61,625 nucleotides of DNA from NCBI RefSeq assembly GCF_004402535.1, contig NZ_SOEY01000008.1, positions 306,732 to 368,356 on the forward strand. The letters are read 5' to 3'. Below are positions 50,979-59,040 of this stretch, piece after piece. Every line of letters starts with the position of its first letter. Positions within the stretch are counted from its first letter, which is position 1. The translations under genes were made by a program, and so were the position numbers. The notes beneath the pieces are model-generated. The model had not been told where the DNA came from and ran no database searches. It saw only the letters and a list, made by a program, of their open reading frames with translations. The DNA is from Cryobacterium glaciale (lineage in GTDB: Bacteria; Actinomycetota; Actinomycetes; Actinomycetales; Microbacteriaceae).

Positions 50979-51770
50979 TCAGTACAGAAAGATGTCGAGC
51001 CACTGGCGATTGTGGGCGTGCACGAGCACGGCGAACACCACCACGTCGAAGAGCAGGTGCACGCAGACCACATAGGTCAGGGACCGGGTGCGAGCGAAGG
51101 TGTAGCCCTGGAGCAGCGCGAACGGCACGGTCAGCAGCGGCCCCCAACTCTGATAGCCGAGCTCCCACAGGAACGACGAGAAGATCACGGCCTGCAGAAT
51201 ATTGGCCTGCCAATCGGCAAAGTGCCGCCGCAGCAGGGCGAACGCCACGCAGATGAAAAACAGTTCGTCCCAGATGCCCACGAAGCCCACGCCCACGAAC
51301 AGCCGGGCGATCTCATCGGGCGCGGTCACCGCCGGCCAGTTCTGGTAGGCCCCGGAGCCGATGAAATAGCTCGGCAGAACCAGGTACCCGAGCAGCAGCA
51401 CGATCGGCAGGTACGCGCGCTCGAGCCTGGTCCAGCGCTGGCCGGTGCGAATCGGAAACCGAATCGCGTGGTCCTTGAAGTAGTAGCGCGACAGCAGATA
51501 CGGCGCGAGCACCGACAGGCTCAGCACCGTGCCCATGAGCGCGATGTTCGGGTAGCTGATGTTCGCCTCGACCGAGATCGTGCTGATGATCACGAGGCCA
51601 ACGGCCAGCAACAACAGGTCGCGAAACAGGGCCCGGTTGATCACCACGGCGAGCACGAGGGCGGCGGCGAGCACGGAGTAGCCGGCCAGCGGCATCCGCA
51701 GCGCAAACAACAGCACAGCGGATGCGCTCACCAGCGCCGCCGGAATCAGCCCCCACCGTGATGTACCCAT
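50979..51770 (-). CDS. CPBP-family intramembrane metalloprotease
   Basis: About 263 residues with eight or so hydrophobic helices. The CPBP motifs are recognisable but not canonical: WDELFFICVAFALLRR near 183-198 (motif 1, usually EExxxR), FSSFLWELGYQSWG near 214 (motif 2) and HLLFDVVVF near 242 (motif 3). Possible CAAX-type protease or bacteriocin-immunity-like protein. ATG 51770 with TAGGG upstream is preferred over the start at 51791. Convergent spacing to the DUF4097 operon is not seen; it is transcribed in the same direction, ending 89 bp before that operon's start. Confidence 0.75.
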   Translation of the reverse strand: MGTSRWGLIPAALVSASAVLLFALRMPLAGYSVLAAALVLAVVINRALFRDLLLLAVGLVIISTISVEANISYPNIALMGTVLSLSVLAPYLLSRYYFKDHAIRFPIRTGQRWTRLERAYLPIVLLLGYLVLPSYFIGSGAYQNWPAVTAPDEIARLFVGVGFVGIWDELFFICVAFALLRRHFADWQANILQAVIFSSFLWELGYQSWGPLLTVPFALLQGYTFARTRSLTYVVCVHLLFDVVVFAVLVHAHNRQWLDIFLY

Positions 51771-51801
51771 GTTGCACCCTACCCAGGCCACTCTCCAGTT
51801 T

Positions 51802-51867
51802 CGCGAGAGCGAGAAAAAGGTTGCGCGCCCTCTGCCCCCCGGAAACAGCGATTTTCCCGCTCTCGCG
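51802..51867. repeat. Inverted repeat between divergent CPBP and M20 genes
   Basis: CGCGAGAGCG (51802-51811) and CGCTCTCGCG (51858-51867) are perfect 10-bp arms 46 bp apart, each beside an A- or T-run. They lie upstream of both divergent genes; the right arm ends 20 bp before the M20 start. A shared operator or DNA-loop site is possible. Confidence 0.4.
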
Positions 51868-51887
51868 GGAGGGCTTAGATTCTAAGG

Positions 51888-53054
51888 ATGACCCGTCTAC
51901 CCCCTGAGACCGACCCCGTCGCGATTTTGCAGCAGCTCGTGCGCATCGATTCGGTCAACCCCGACCTCGTGCCGGGAGCCGCCGGCGAGGTCAGGATCGC
52001 CGCCTGGTGCGCTGACTGGCTGAGCGCGCAGGGGTTCGATGTCACCGTGCTCGAGCAGACTCCCGGGCGGCCGTCGGTCGTCGGCGTCAAGCGCGGCACC
52101 GGAGCCGGCCGTTCGCTCATGCTGAACGCCCACCTGGACACGGTCGGCGTGACGACCTACGCCGGCGATCCCTTCAGCGGCGCGCGACGGGACGGCCGGG
52201 TGTTCGGGCGCGGGGCCGTCGATACCAAGAGCGGGGTCGCGGCCATTCTCGTGGCGGCGGCGCGGGCAGCCGCTGAAGAATTGGCCGGTGACGTGATTGT
52301 GACGCTGGTCGCCGACGAAGAATTCGGCAGCATCGGCACCGAAGAGGTGCTGCGCAGCTTTCACGCCGACGCCGCCCTGGTGATCGAGCCGAGCAGCCTT
52401 GAACTCACCACCGCCCATCGCGGTTTCGCCTGGTTTGAACTCGAGCTGACCGGCCTGGCCGCTCACGGTTCCCAGCCCGAACTCGGCGTCGACGCCATCT
52501 GGCACGCCGGCCTGGCCCTGCGCGCCCTCGACGGGCTGCGGCAGCAGTTAAACGCCGAACCGGCACATGCCTCGCTTGGCCACGGCGCCGTGCGGGTGTC
52601 GCAGATCAGCGGCGGCGAGGATGCGGCCACGGTCGCGGCCCGCTGCGTGCTCACCGTGGAACGACGGATGCTGCCGGGCCAGTCGCCCGAGCGTGTCGAG
52701 GCCGAACTGCGCGCGCTGTTCACCGAGTTGACCGTTGAAGAACCGCAGTTTCAGTTCGCGCTGACCCGGCTGGTGGCGCGCGCGGCTTTTGAGGCCGAGC
52801 CGGACTGGCCGATCGTGCGGGCACTCGGCGCCAGTGTCGTGCGTCTGCTCGGGCGTGCAGCGGCGACGCGCAGCGAACCGTTCTGGACCGACGCCGGGCT
52901 CATTCTTGAAGCGGGCATTCCCTGCGTCGTATTCGGCGCCGACGGCGAGGGCCTGCACGCCGACACCGAGTGGGCTGACGCACAGTCGGTACGCGCGCTC
53001 GCCGACATTCTAGCGGGCACGATCACCGAGTTCTGCGGGCTTACAGCCGGCTGA
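51888..53054 (+). CDS. M20/ArgE/DapE-family metallopeptidase or deacylase
   Basis: A 388-residue di-zinc hydrolase. Ligands: His and Asp in NAHLDTVGV near 84-90, bridging Asp in GAVDTKSGV near 113, Glu pair in ADEEFGSIG near 146-150, Glu in VIEPSSLELT near 170 and a C-terminal His in GLHADTEW near 363. A dimerisation lid lies at about 180-290. It resembles acetylornithine deacetylase/succinyl-diaminopimelate desuccinylase homologues of unassigned substrate. TAGATT six bases before the ATG suggests a leaderless mRNA. Its end overlaps the convergent PPOX gene by 14 bases. Confidence 0.88.
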   Translation: MTRLPPETDPVAILQQLVRIDSVNPDLVPGAAGEVRIAAWCADWLSAQGFDVTVLEQTPGRPSVVGVKRGTGAGRSLMLNAHLDTVGVTTYAGDPFSGARRDGRVFGRGAVDTKSGVAAILVAAARAAAEELAGDVIVTLVADEEFGSIGTEEVLRSFHADAALVIEPSSLELTTAHRGFAWFELELTGLAAHGSQPELGVDAIWHAGLALRALDGLRQQLNAEPAHASLGHGAVRVSQISGGEDAATVAARCVLTVERRMLPGQSPERVEAELRALFTELTVEEPQFQFALTRLVARAAFEAEPDWPIVRALGASVVRLLGRAAATRSEPFWTDAGLILEAGIPCVVFGADGEGLHADTEWADAQSVRALADILAGTITEFCGLTAG

Positions 53055-53505
53055 TTTTCTTCCACCCCCTGCCCTCGTGCCAGGACTCGATGATCAGATG
53101 GGTGTTGTCGGGGTCGATGTAGGTGAGCACGACCTCGTGCACCCGCACTTCGAAACTCGAGGAGCCCGGCGGATCGGCCGGGTTCGGCGCGATGGCGACG
53201 AGCACCCCGGCCAGTTTCGCATCGCCGGCCCAGTCCGACGGTTGCCCGGCCGGGGGTTCGAGGGTCGGGGAGTGGATGGCCACCCGCGGGTCCCGCAGTA
53301 CGTCGTGCAGCTTGAGCGAATTGGGCATCATGCCGAGCGTGACCCGGCCAGATTCGGGCTCGAACACGAGCTCTGTGCCGCTGATTCTCGGAGAGCCGTC
53401 CCGGCGCAGGGAAGCCATTGTCTTGTTGGTGCCAGCGTCGAATCGCTCCCGCACCCGGGCCGCGAACTGCGGCGCGTCCTGTACGACTTCTTGCCACGTT
53501 GCCAT
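53041..53505 (-). CDS. Pyridoxamine 5'-phosphate oxidase-family (split-barrel flavin) protein
   Basis: A 154-residue PPOX-fold protein: FAARVRERFDAGTNKTMASLRRDGSPRISG near 12-41 (key TMASLRRDGSPR), VTLGMMPNSLKLHDVLRDPRVAIHSPT near 56-82 (key LRDPRVAIHS). Small members bind FMN or F420; which is not decidable here. Convergent with the M20 gene (14-bp tail overlap). Confidence 0.82.
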   Translation of the reverse strand: MATWQEVVQDAPQFAARVRERFDAGTNKTMASLRRDGSPRISGTELVFEPESGRVTLGMMPNSLKLHDVLRDPRVAIHSPTLEPPAGQPSDWAGDAKLAGVLVAIAPNPADPPGSSSFEVRVHEVVLTYIDPDNTHLIIESWHEGRGWKKISRL

Positions 53506-53541
53506 GCCCTAAACGGTACCCCGGGGCGCCGACATCCGCTC

Positions 53542-53572
53542 TTGACCTTGACGCAACGTTAAGTTCTATCGT
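53542..53572 (+). promoter_or_regulatory. MerR-type promoter with 19-bp spacer and central palindrome
   Basis: TTGACC (53542-53547) and TATCGT (53567-53572) are 19 bp apart, the long spacer typical of MerR-activated promoters. Between them CTTGACG/CGTTAAG (53547-53553 and 53557-53563) form a near-perfect inverted repeat. It drives the truncated MerR gene 29 bp downstream. Confidence 0.6.
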
Positions 53573-53600
53573 GGTAGTCACTTGGCGAAAGGAGTATGAG

Positions 53601-53759
53601 ATGGACTGGTCCATTCAGGATGTGGCGCGACTGGCCTCGACGACGAGCCGCACCCTGCGTCACTACGGCGACCTCGGCCTGCTGACGCCCAGCCGGGTCG
53701 GCAGTAACGGGTATCGCTACTACGACGAGCACTCGCTCCTGTTCTCGCTCAGACAGTGA
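53601..53759 (+). pseudogene. Truncated MerR-family regulator (DNA-binding domain only)
   Basis: A 52-residue frame: WSIQDVARLASTTSRTLRHY is the MerR helix-turn-helix, followed by GLLTPSRVGSNGYRYYDEH, the wing of TipA-like regulators. Such proteins normally continue to 120-250 residues with a dimerisation coiled coil and effector domain; here the frame stops at a copy of the dispersed repeat (53759-53791). AAAGGAG precedes the ATG. Lacking its dimerisation helix it is probably non-functional, although the promoter is intact. Confidence 0.75.
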
Positions 53760-53791
53760 ACTCGCAACCCCGCAGATAACCCACCCGCCTC
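53759..53791 (+). repeat. Short dispersed repeat, copy 2, at the merR break
   Basis: Matches 49083-49114 with four substitutions and one indel. It starts at the last base of the merR stop codon, so the regulator's missing 3' part was apparently replaced at this element. Confidence 0.55.
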
Positions 53792-53816
53792 CGCTCCTTG
53801 CTTCGCAAGATTGCCG

Positions 53817-54425
53817 CTACGGCGTGGGCTCGAGAATGGGCTGGGGAGCGGGGCGCTTGATCGCCAGGAGGGGCATGGTCAGGTTGCAGAGCGGGCCGAC
53901 CAGGAGGGCGAACAGCACGGTGCCGACGCCGACGTTACCGCCGAGCAGCCAGCCGCCGGCGAGCACGACGACCTCGATGCCGGTGCGTACCACCCAGATC
54001 GGGCCGCCGGTGCGCTTGTGCAGGCCGGTCATCAGACCGTCGCGCGGGCCGGGTCCGAAGTGTGCCCCGATGTAGAGGCCGGTCGCGACGGCGAGGGTGA
54101 TCAGGCCGGCCGCGAAGAGCACGCAGCGCAGCCAGAGATCGAGGTCTGTCGGAATCAGCCAGAGTCCGACATCCGCTGCGGGGCCGACCAGCAGCGCGTT
54201 CAGGATGGTGCCGAGGCCGGGCTTCTGGCGCAGCGGAATCCAGAGCAATAGCACGAGGGCGCTGGTCAGTGTGGTGATGAGCCCGAAGCCGAGGTGCAGG
54301 TGGGCGTCGATGCCCTGGGTGAGCACGTCCCAGGGGGCCACGCCGATGGCGCCGCGCACGATCAACGCGATGCCGATTCCGTAGAGGAAAAGGCCAATCA
54401 GCAGTTGAATCAGTCGACGAGTCAC
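53817..54425 (-). CDS. YczE/YitT-like integral membrane protein
   Basis: A 202-residue protein with five to six hydrophobic helices: QLLIGLFLYGIGIALIVRG, GVAPWDVLTQGI near 28-39, GLYIGAHFGPGPRDGLMTGLHKRTG near 118-142 (key FGPGPRDGLM), VGTVLFALLVGPL near 170. GxAPWDV and GPGPRDGLM are the YczE-family signatures. Transport or membrane-assembly role unknown. Confidence 0.82.
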   Translation of the reverse strand: MTRRLIQLLIGLFLYGIGIALIVRGAIGVAPWDVLTQGIDAHLHLGFGLITTLTSALVLLLWIPLRQKPGLGTILNALLVGPAADVGLWLIPTDLDLWLRCVLFAAGLITLAVATGLYIGAHFGPGPRDGLMTGLHKRTGGPIWVVRTGIEVVVLAGGWLLGGNVGVGTVLFALLVGPLCNLTMPLLAIKRPAPQPILEPTP

Positions 54426-54507
54426 GAGGATTCAGTCTAAGGGTCGGGCGGGCGGCCCGCGCTGGCATGCTGAGCTACCACCTGGTCGAGGGCACAGGGA
54501 GCGCCGC

Positions 54508-54524
54508 GCGGCCCGTCGGGCCGC
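54508..54524. terminator. GC-rich hairpin downstream of the M23 peptidase gene
   Basis: GCGGCCC (54508-54514), loop GTC, GGGCCGC (54518-54524), perfect 7-bp stem, no T-run. It lies in the 284-bp gap between the M23 gene end and the YczE start, about 190 bp past the M23 stop, and may end that transcript. Nothing else was identified in this gap. Confidence 0.35.
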
Positions 54525-54709
54525 CTGAATCAGGCCGAATCGAGCCGGGGTCGGCCCAATGATGGTGCTTCTATTCCAGGCGTCGTTCATAAATGCGGAA
54601 GGTGAGGGCGGTCAGGCCGGATTTATTCTGCGGTCGATTCCGAGATTCTCCGCGGTTAGGGACGGTACCCCGGAGAGGCGCAGCCAAACGGGTGCGATAA
54701 AGGATGCCG

Positions 54710-56374
54710 TCAGCGGCCGAGAGCGACGCCGCGGTTGAGGAAGAAGGGTCGGGGGTCGATGCGTACGCCGTCGACTCGAACCTCGACGTGCGTGTGGCAG
54801 CCGGTGGACAGACCGGTACTGCCGACTCTCCCGATCTGTTGGCCCGCAGCGACCCGATCACCCACGGCGACCAGGGTGTCGCCGAGGTGGGCGTAGCCGG
54901 TTTGGACTCCCTCGCCGTGGTCGATGAGGATCCAGTTTCCGTAACTCCCGACAGAGCCGGCGGCCCGCACGATTCCGGCGGTGGCGGCAAAGACGGGGGT
55001 TCCGCAGCTGGCCCCGATGTCGGTGCCGTAGTGGAACGCGCCGACCCCGGGGAGCGGGCGAACCGGGCGCGGTCCATAGTCATCCGTTACCGCACCGCGT
55101 GCGGGGTTGGCCCAGCCCTGATCGCTCAGCTGGCCGACGTCGGTGCGAATGATCCGGCGCACGTCGAGGGCGGCGAGGGTTGCGGCAGCGGCCTGGGCCT
55201 CAGCTGCTGCGGTGACGAGTGCCAAACCCGCCGCCTCGAAGTCTCTCTCGGCCGCGTCGAGTGTAGCCTGACTGGCATCAACCGTCACCATGCTCGCAGC
55301 GGTGCGCGTCTCGGTGTCCTGCGCGTTCAGCTTAATCGCTCGCGCCTCATCGGCCTCGGCACGAGCCTGGATCGTCTCGATGTTGTCGGTGACACGGTCC
55401 AGCTGGTCGAGCGTGCTCAGCTGGTCGAGCACGTTGCCGAGGGAATGCCCACCGAGAAAGACGTCGGCGACTCCGGCGCCGCTCTGTTGCTGGGCCATCT
55501 TGCGCGCGAGTACGGCGAAACTGACGTTTGACTCTGCGGCTTGCCGGGACGCATCCACGGCCAGCCGATGCACGAGGGAGGCGCGCCCCAGTGCGATCGA
55601 CTGGCTCGCCCGCGCTGATTCCAGATCCTCACGCGCGGTGTCGAGCACGGCCTGCGCGGTTTGCGAGCGGGTCAGGGCGCCCGCCAGCGCCGCGCCCCGT
55701 TGCCCGGCGAGTTCCTGGGCAGCGGTGCGCGCGGCCGCGACTCGTTCGGCGGTTACCCGCTGGGCAGCGAGCACTTCCGCGGCAGCCGCTCGGGCTGCGG
55801 CTGCCGTCTGAGCGGATGCCGCGGCGATGCTCTGCGCGACGGTATCAGTGGGGGAGACCAGGAGCGTGTCGGGGGTGAGTTCAGGGGCCGACTCCGGCTC
55901 GGTCACCGGCGGAATGGGGCCGTCGCTCGGTTCCGGGGCGGGTTCCTCGGTCGGAGTCGGGGTTGCTGTGGGATCCGGTGTCGGTTCCGGGGTGGGCTCA
56001 GTGGTCGGTTCCGGTGTCGGTTCGGAAGTGGGTTCCGGTGTGGGGCTGACCGTGGGTTCCGGTGTGGGTTCCGGTGTTGGTTCGGGGGTGGGCTCCGCGG
56101 TGGGTTCGGGGGACGGACCGACGGTCGGTTCCGGCGCGGGATCGCTGGGCGGCTCCGCCTCCGGCGGGGTGCCGGCGATCGGTGTGGCCGGTGACGCGGC
56201 GGGCAGCTCGTCCGCGCTCGCCGCGACCGGTGCGCCGAACAGTACGAGTGCCGTGATGAGGACCGCCGCCAGCCAGCCGTCGCGGCCTCGACCAGCGCGG
56301 GGCGCTACGGCCCGATTCTGTTGTTGTGCTGGCCCGAGCCGCACGGTGCGACGGCGCTTCGAGGGTGGCAACAT
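54710..56374 (-). CDS. Exported M23/LytM endopeptidase with Pro-Glu-Thr repeat stalk and coiled coil
   Basis: A 554-residue cell-wall hydrolase. Residues 1-55: basic region and signal peptide (WLAAVLITALVLFGAPVAASA). About 58-165: Pro-rich stalk of PTPEP/PEPTxEP repeats. About 175-400: Ala-rich coiled coil (long helical hairpin as in CwlM/EnvC-type activators). About 440-550: LytM domain with zinc ligands in HYGTDIGASCG and GCHTHVEVRVDG, so it should be catalytically active. Promoter 62 bp upstream. Acts outside the membrane on peptidoglycan cross-links, probably at division or remodelling. Confidence 0.9.
   Translation of the reverse strand: MLPPSKRRRTVRLGPAQQQNRAVAPRAGRGRDGWLAAVLITALVLFGAPVAASADELPAASPATPIAGTPPEAEPPSDPAPEPTVGPSPEPTAEPTPEPTPEPTPEPTVSPTPEPTSEPTPEPTTEPTPEPTPDPTATPTPTEEPAPEPSDGPIPPVTEPESAPELTPDTLLVSPTDTVAQSIAAASAQTAAAARAAAAEVLAAQRVTAERVAAARTAAQELAGQRGAALAGALTRSQTAQAVLDTAREDLESARASQSIALGRASLVHRLAVDASRQAAESNVSFAVLARKMAQQQSGAGVADVFLGGHSLGNVLDQLSTLDQLDRVTDNIETIQARAEADEARAIKLNAQDTETRTAASMVTVDASQATLDAAERDFEAAGLALVTAAAEAQAAAATLAALDVRRIIRTDVGQLSDQGWANPARGAVTDDYGPRPVRPLPGVGAFHYGTDIGASCGTPVFAATAGIVRAAGSVGSYGNWILIDHGEGVQTGYAHLGDTLVAVGDRVAAGQQIGRVGSTGLSTGCHTHVEVRVDGVRIDPRPFFLNRGVALGR
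55910..56160. repeat. Coding repeat array for the Pro-Glu-Thr stalk
   Basis: On the plus strand the hexamer/dodecamer words GGTTCCGGTGT and GGTTCGG recur about twenty times; on the coding (minus) strand they give PTPEPTPEPTPEP-like repeats. Length variation by recombination is likely between strains. Confidence 0.7.
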
Positions 56375-56435
56375 TGCAGGACCTGATCCATTCGGGTAAT
56401 GGAGGTACGCGGCTCGGGCGGGCCAACGTGGCGCA

Positions 56436-56464
56436 AGTATGGCACGGCACCGCGCGGGTCACAA
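56436..56464 (-). promoter_or_regulatory. Promoter of the M23 peptidase gene
   Basis: On the minus strand TTGTGA (56464-56459) and CATACT (56441-56436) with a 17-bp spacer. Transcription should start near 56429, leaving a 5' leader of about 55 bases. Confidence 0.5.
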
Positions 56465-56510
56465 CGGGGCGAAGCGACGCTTCAAGGTGGCTACAAGGTC
56501 GCACCGAGCG

Positions 56511-58100
56511 CTAGGCCAAATCTGCGCCCGCTGCGGCCCGCACCGCCCCCGACGCCACGAGGTGCACGACCCCTTCGATTTCGGGGGACAGAAAGCGATC
56601 GTGACCGGGGCCGGCGGCGACCGTGCGAACGAGATCGCGCACCGCTCCGGTCGCCGCAGCGGGAGTGAGCGGCGCACGCAGATCGAGCGAACGCGCCGCG
56701 GTCATGATCTCGATCGCGAGCACCCGGCCGAGCCCGTCGAGTGAGCGGCGCAGCTTGCGGGCGGCATGCCAGCCCATCGACACGTGATCTTCCTGCATCG
56801 CGGAGGACGGGATCGAATCAACGGATGCCGGCGCTGCGAGCCGCTTCAGCTCCGACACGATGCCGGCGGCGGTGTACTGCGCGATCATGAGCCCGGAGTC
56901 CACGCCGACCTCGTGGGCGAGAAACGGTGGCAACCCCTTGCTGCGGCTCGCGTCGAGGTGACGGTCGGTGCGCCTTTCACTCATACTCGCGACATCCGCT
57001 GAGGCGATGGCGAGAAAATCGAGAACGTAACCGAGCGGAGCGCCGTGAAAGTTGCCGTTGGACATTACCCGTCCGTCGACCGTGACGACCGGGTTGTCGA
57101 TGGCGCTGTCCAGTTCGCGGCCGGCGACGAGGGCGGCGTGGGCGGCGGTGTCACGCGCGGCGCCGTGTACCTGCGGGGCGCAGCGCAGGGAGTAGGCGTC
57201 CTGCACCGACACGTCCTCCGGGCCGGCATGACTCGCGAGCAGGCTGGAGCCGTGCAACAGTCGGCGCAGGTTCGCGGCACTGTCGGCCTGGCCGAGCTGG
57301 GGCCGCAGCTGCTGCAGGTCGGCCGCGAAGACAGCATCCGTTCCGAGCAGGGCCTCGACGCTCATCGCCGCGGCGATGTCGGCGGTCACGAGCAGGCGGG
57401 CCAGGTCGTCGAGGGCGAGCACGAGCATGCCGAGCATGCCGTCGGTGCCGTTGATCAGGGCGAGGCCCTCCTTCTCGGCGAGTACGACCGGTGTGATGCC
57501 GGCAGCGGCCAGGGCCTCGCCGCCGCTGACCAGCGTGCCGGTCGCGTCGCGCGCCTGGCCTTCCCCCATCACGACGAGGGCGCAGTGCGCGAGCGGCGCG
57601 AGGTCGCCGGAGCAGCCGAGCGATCCGTATTCGTGCACGACCGGGGTGATCTGGGCGTTCAGTACGGCGGCGTAGGTCTCGGCGGTGGCGGGTCTCACGC
57701 CGGTGCGACCGGTCATCAGGGTGCCGAGGCGCAGCAGCATGAGGGCGCGCACGACCTCGCGTTCCACCTCGGGGCCGCTGCCGGCGGCGTGTGAGCGCAC
57801 GAGGCTCGCCTGCAGCTGGGCGCGCCGATCGGGGGTGATGAACGTCGTGGCGAGGGCGCCGAAGCCGGTCGAGATGCCGTAATGCGGTTCGGTGTCTGCC
57901 GCGAGGGCATCGATGATCGTGCGCGTCGCGGCAACCTCCGTGAGGCTCGCCGGGTCGAGGGTGACGCGCGCATTGTGCCGGGCGACGGCGATAACGTCGG
58001 CAAAGGAGAGCGCGGTGGTGCCGACGACGACACTCGCCGTGACAGCGGATGCCCCGCCCAAGTCGTGCGCGGATGTGGTGGGGGAAGTCGCACGGGTCAT
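56511..58100 (-). CDS. hutH: Histidine ammonia-lyase
   Basis: About 529 residues. The MIO prosthetic group forms from Cys163-Ser164-Gly165 in LGCSGDLAPLAH, the variant with Cys in place of Ala that is usual in actinobacterial enzymes (recollection). Other marks: HYGISTGFGALA near 73-84 with catalytic Tyr, EGLALINGTDGMLG near 207-220, QDAYSLRCAPQVHGA near 300-314 and MSNGNFHGAPLGYVLD near 348-363. Converts histidine to urocanate, the first step of the hut pathway; other hut genes are not in view. ATG 58100; the extension to 58220 crosses the shared operator and is rejected. Divergent from an IclR gene. Confidence 0.95.
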   Translation of the reverse strand: MTRATSPTTSAHDLGGASAVTASVVVGTTALSFADVIAVARHNARVTLDPASLTEVAATRTIIDALAADTEPHYGISTGFGALATTFITPDRRAQLQASLVRSHAAGSGPEVEREVVRALMLLRLGTLMTGRTGVRPATAETYAAVLNAQITPVVHEYGSLGCSGDLAPLAHCALVVMGEGQARDATGTLVSGGEALAAAGITPVVLAEKEGLALINGTDGMLGMLVLALDDLARLLVTADIAAAMSVEALLGTDAVFAADLQQLRPQLGQADSAANLRRLLHGSSLLASHAGPEDVSVQDAYSLRCAPQVHGAARDTAAHAALVAGRELDSAIDNPVVTVDGRVMSNGNFHGAPLGYVLDFLAIASADVASMSERRTDRHLDASRSKGLPPFLAHEVGVDSGLMIAQYTAAGIVSELKRLAAPASVDSIPSSAMQEDHVSMGWHAARKLRRSLDGLGRVLAIEIMTAARSLDLRAPLTPAAATGAVRDLVRTVAAGPGHDRFLSPEIEGVVHLVASGAVRAAAGADLA

Positions 58101-58153
58101 CCTTCGATTGCACACCCTCGCCGCTCCCGGCGACAGGGCGATACGCTGGCTAG

Positions 58154-58171
58154 TGTCCGGGATACCGGACA
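58154..58171. promoter_or_regulatory. Perfect 18-bp IclR-type operator between hutH and its regulator
   Basis: TGTCCGG-GATA-CCGGACA is a perfect inverted repeat with 7-bp arms at 58154-58160 and 58165-58171, centred in the 88-bp divergent region. It is 17 bp from the IclR start and 53 bp from the hutH start, well placed for repression of both genes. Confidence 0.7.
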
Positions 58172-58188
58172 GGCCCGAGAGGACCAGG

Positions 58189-58956
58189 ATGGCGTCGAAG
58201 GTTCCGGCCGCGCAGAGCACCCTGCGTGTTCTGACGCACCTCGCCGCCCAGCGCGGACCGATCCCGGCGTCCGCCCTGGCGAGCGCCCTCGACCTGCCGC
58301 GCTCGACCGTCTACCAGTTGCTCGCCGTGCTCGTGGCTGCGGGGTTCGTGGTGCACCTGCCCGAGGAACACCGCTACGGGCTTGGTATCGCCGCCTTCGA
58401 ACTGAGCTCCGGGTTCAGCCGTCAGGAACCGCTCTCGCGGCTCGGGCGCCCCCTGATCGCCCAGCTCGTCGACCGGTTGGGGGAGAGTGCGCACCTGGTC
58501 GTGCTCCACGGGCGCGACGTGATCTACCTGGTCGAGGAACGCGCCGCACACCGCCCCTCACTCGTCTCCGACGTGGGGGTGCGACTGCCCGCCCACCTCA
58601 CCGCTAGCGGCCGCGCCCTGCTCGCGGCTCTGCCCGCCGCACAATTGCGTGCGCTCTACCCGAACCAGGCGGCGCTCGAACAGCGCGACGGCCGTGGTCC
58701 GCGCACGAGACTCGAGCTGCGGGCCGTGCTCGATCGTGTCAGAACGGATGCCTACGCCACCGAGAACGGCGAGATCACGCCCGGCATCGCCTCGGTCGCC
58801 CTCGCCGTGCGCGATCATGCCGGATGGCCGGCCGCCGCGATCGCGGTCACGTTCGCGCACGATCGGTTCGCCGAGGATCGCTGGCCGGCGCTCGCCGCCA
58901 CCGTGGCGGCGACCGCGGCGGAGCTGTCCCGCCGGATCGGCGGCCGGCCGCGCTGA
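58189..58956 (+). CDS. IclR-family regulator of histidine utilisation
   Basis: About 255 residues: winged helix at about 8-65 (IPASALASALDLPRSTVYQLLAVL) and IclR effector domain at 80-250 (GRDVIYLVEE, HLTASGRALLAALP, ENGEITPGIASVALAV). Divergent from hutH with a shared palindromic operator, so it is the likely hut repressor, probably sensing urocanate or histidine. AGAGGACCAGG precedes ATG 58189; the longer frame to 57892 runs antisense over hutH and is rejected. Confidence 0.88.
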   Translation: MASKVPAAQSTLRVLTHLAAQRGPIPASALASALDLPRSTVYQLLAVLVAAGFVVHLPEEHRYGLGIAAFELSSGFSRQEPLSRLGRPLIAQLVDRLGESAHLVVLHGRDVIYLVEERAAHRPSLVSDVGVRLPAHLTASGRALLAALPAAQLRALYPNQAALEQRDGRGPRTRLELRAVLDRVRTDAYATENGEITPGIASVALAVRDHAGWPAAAIAVTFAHDRFAEDRWPALAATVAATAAELSRRIGGRPR

Positions 58957-58991
58957 GCGCGCCGCGCCTCGCGGCACGCGTTTGGGAAGCT

Positions 58992-59032
58992 GGCACGTGT
59001 TCAAACCCGTGCCAACTTCTCGAACACGTGCC
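58992..59032. terminator. Hairpin between convergent IclR and hydrolase genes
   Basis: GGCACGTGTTC (58992-59002) and GAACACGTGCC (59022-59032) are perfect 11-bp arms with a 19-base loop, in the short gap between two convergent genes. A bidirectional terminator is likely, though without T-runs. Confidence 0.5.
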
Positions 59033-59040
59033 GCGACCGC

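Noticed and set aside
55910..56160. CRISPR-like repetitive DNA
   Set aside because: The repeats are short, in frame and encode a Pro-Glu-Thr stalk; there are no spacers.
56375..56510. Possible ydaO riboswitch before the M23 peptidase, as in some actinobacteria
   Set aside because: The predicted leader is only about 55 bases, too short for that riboswitch.
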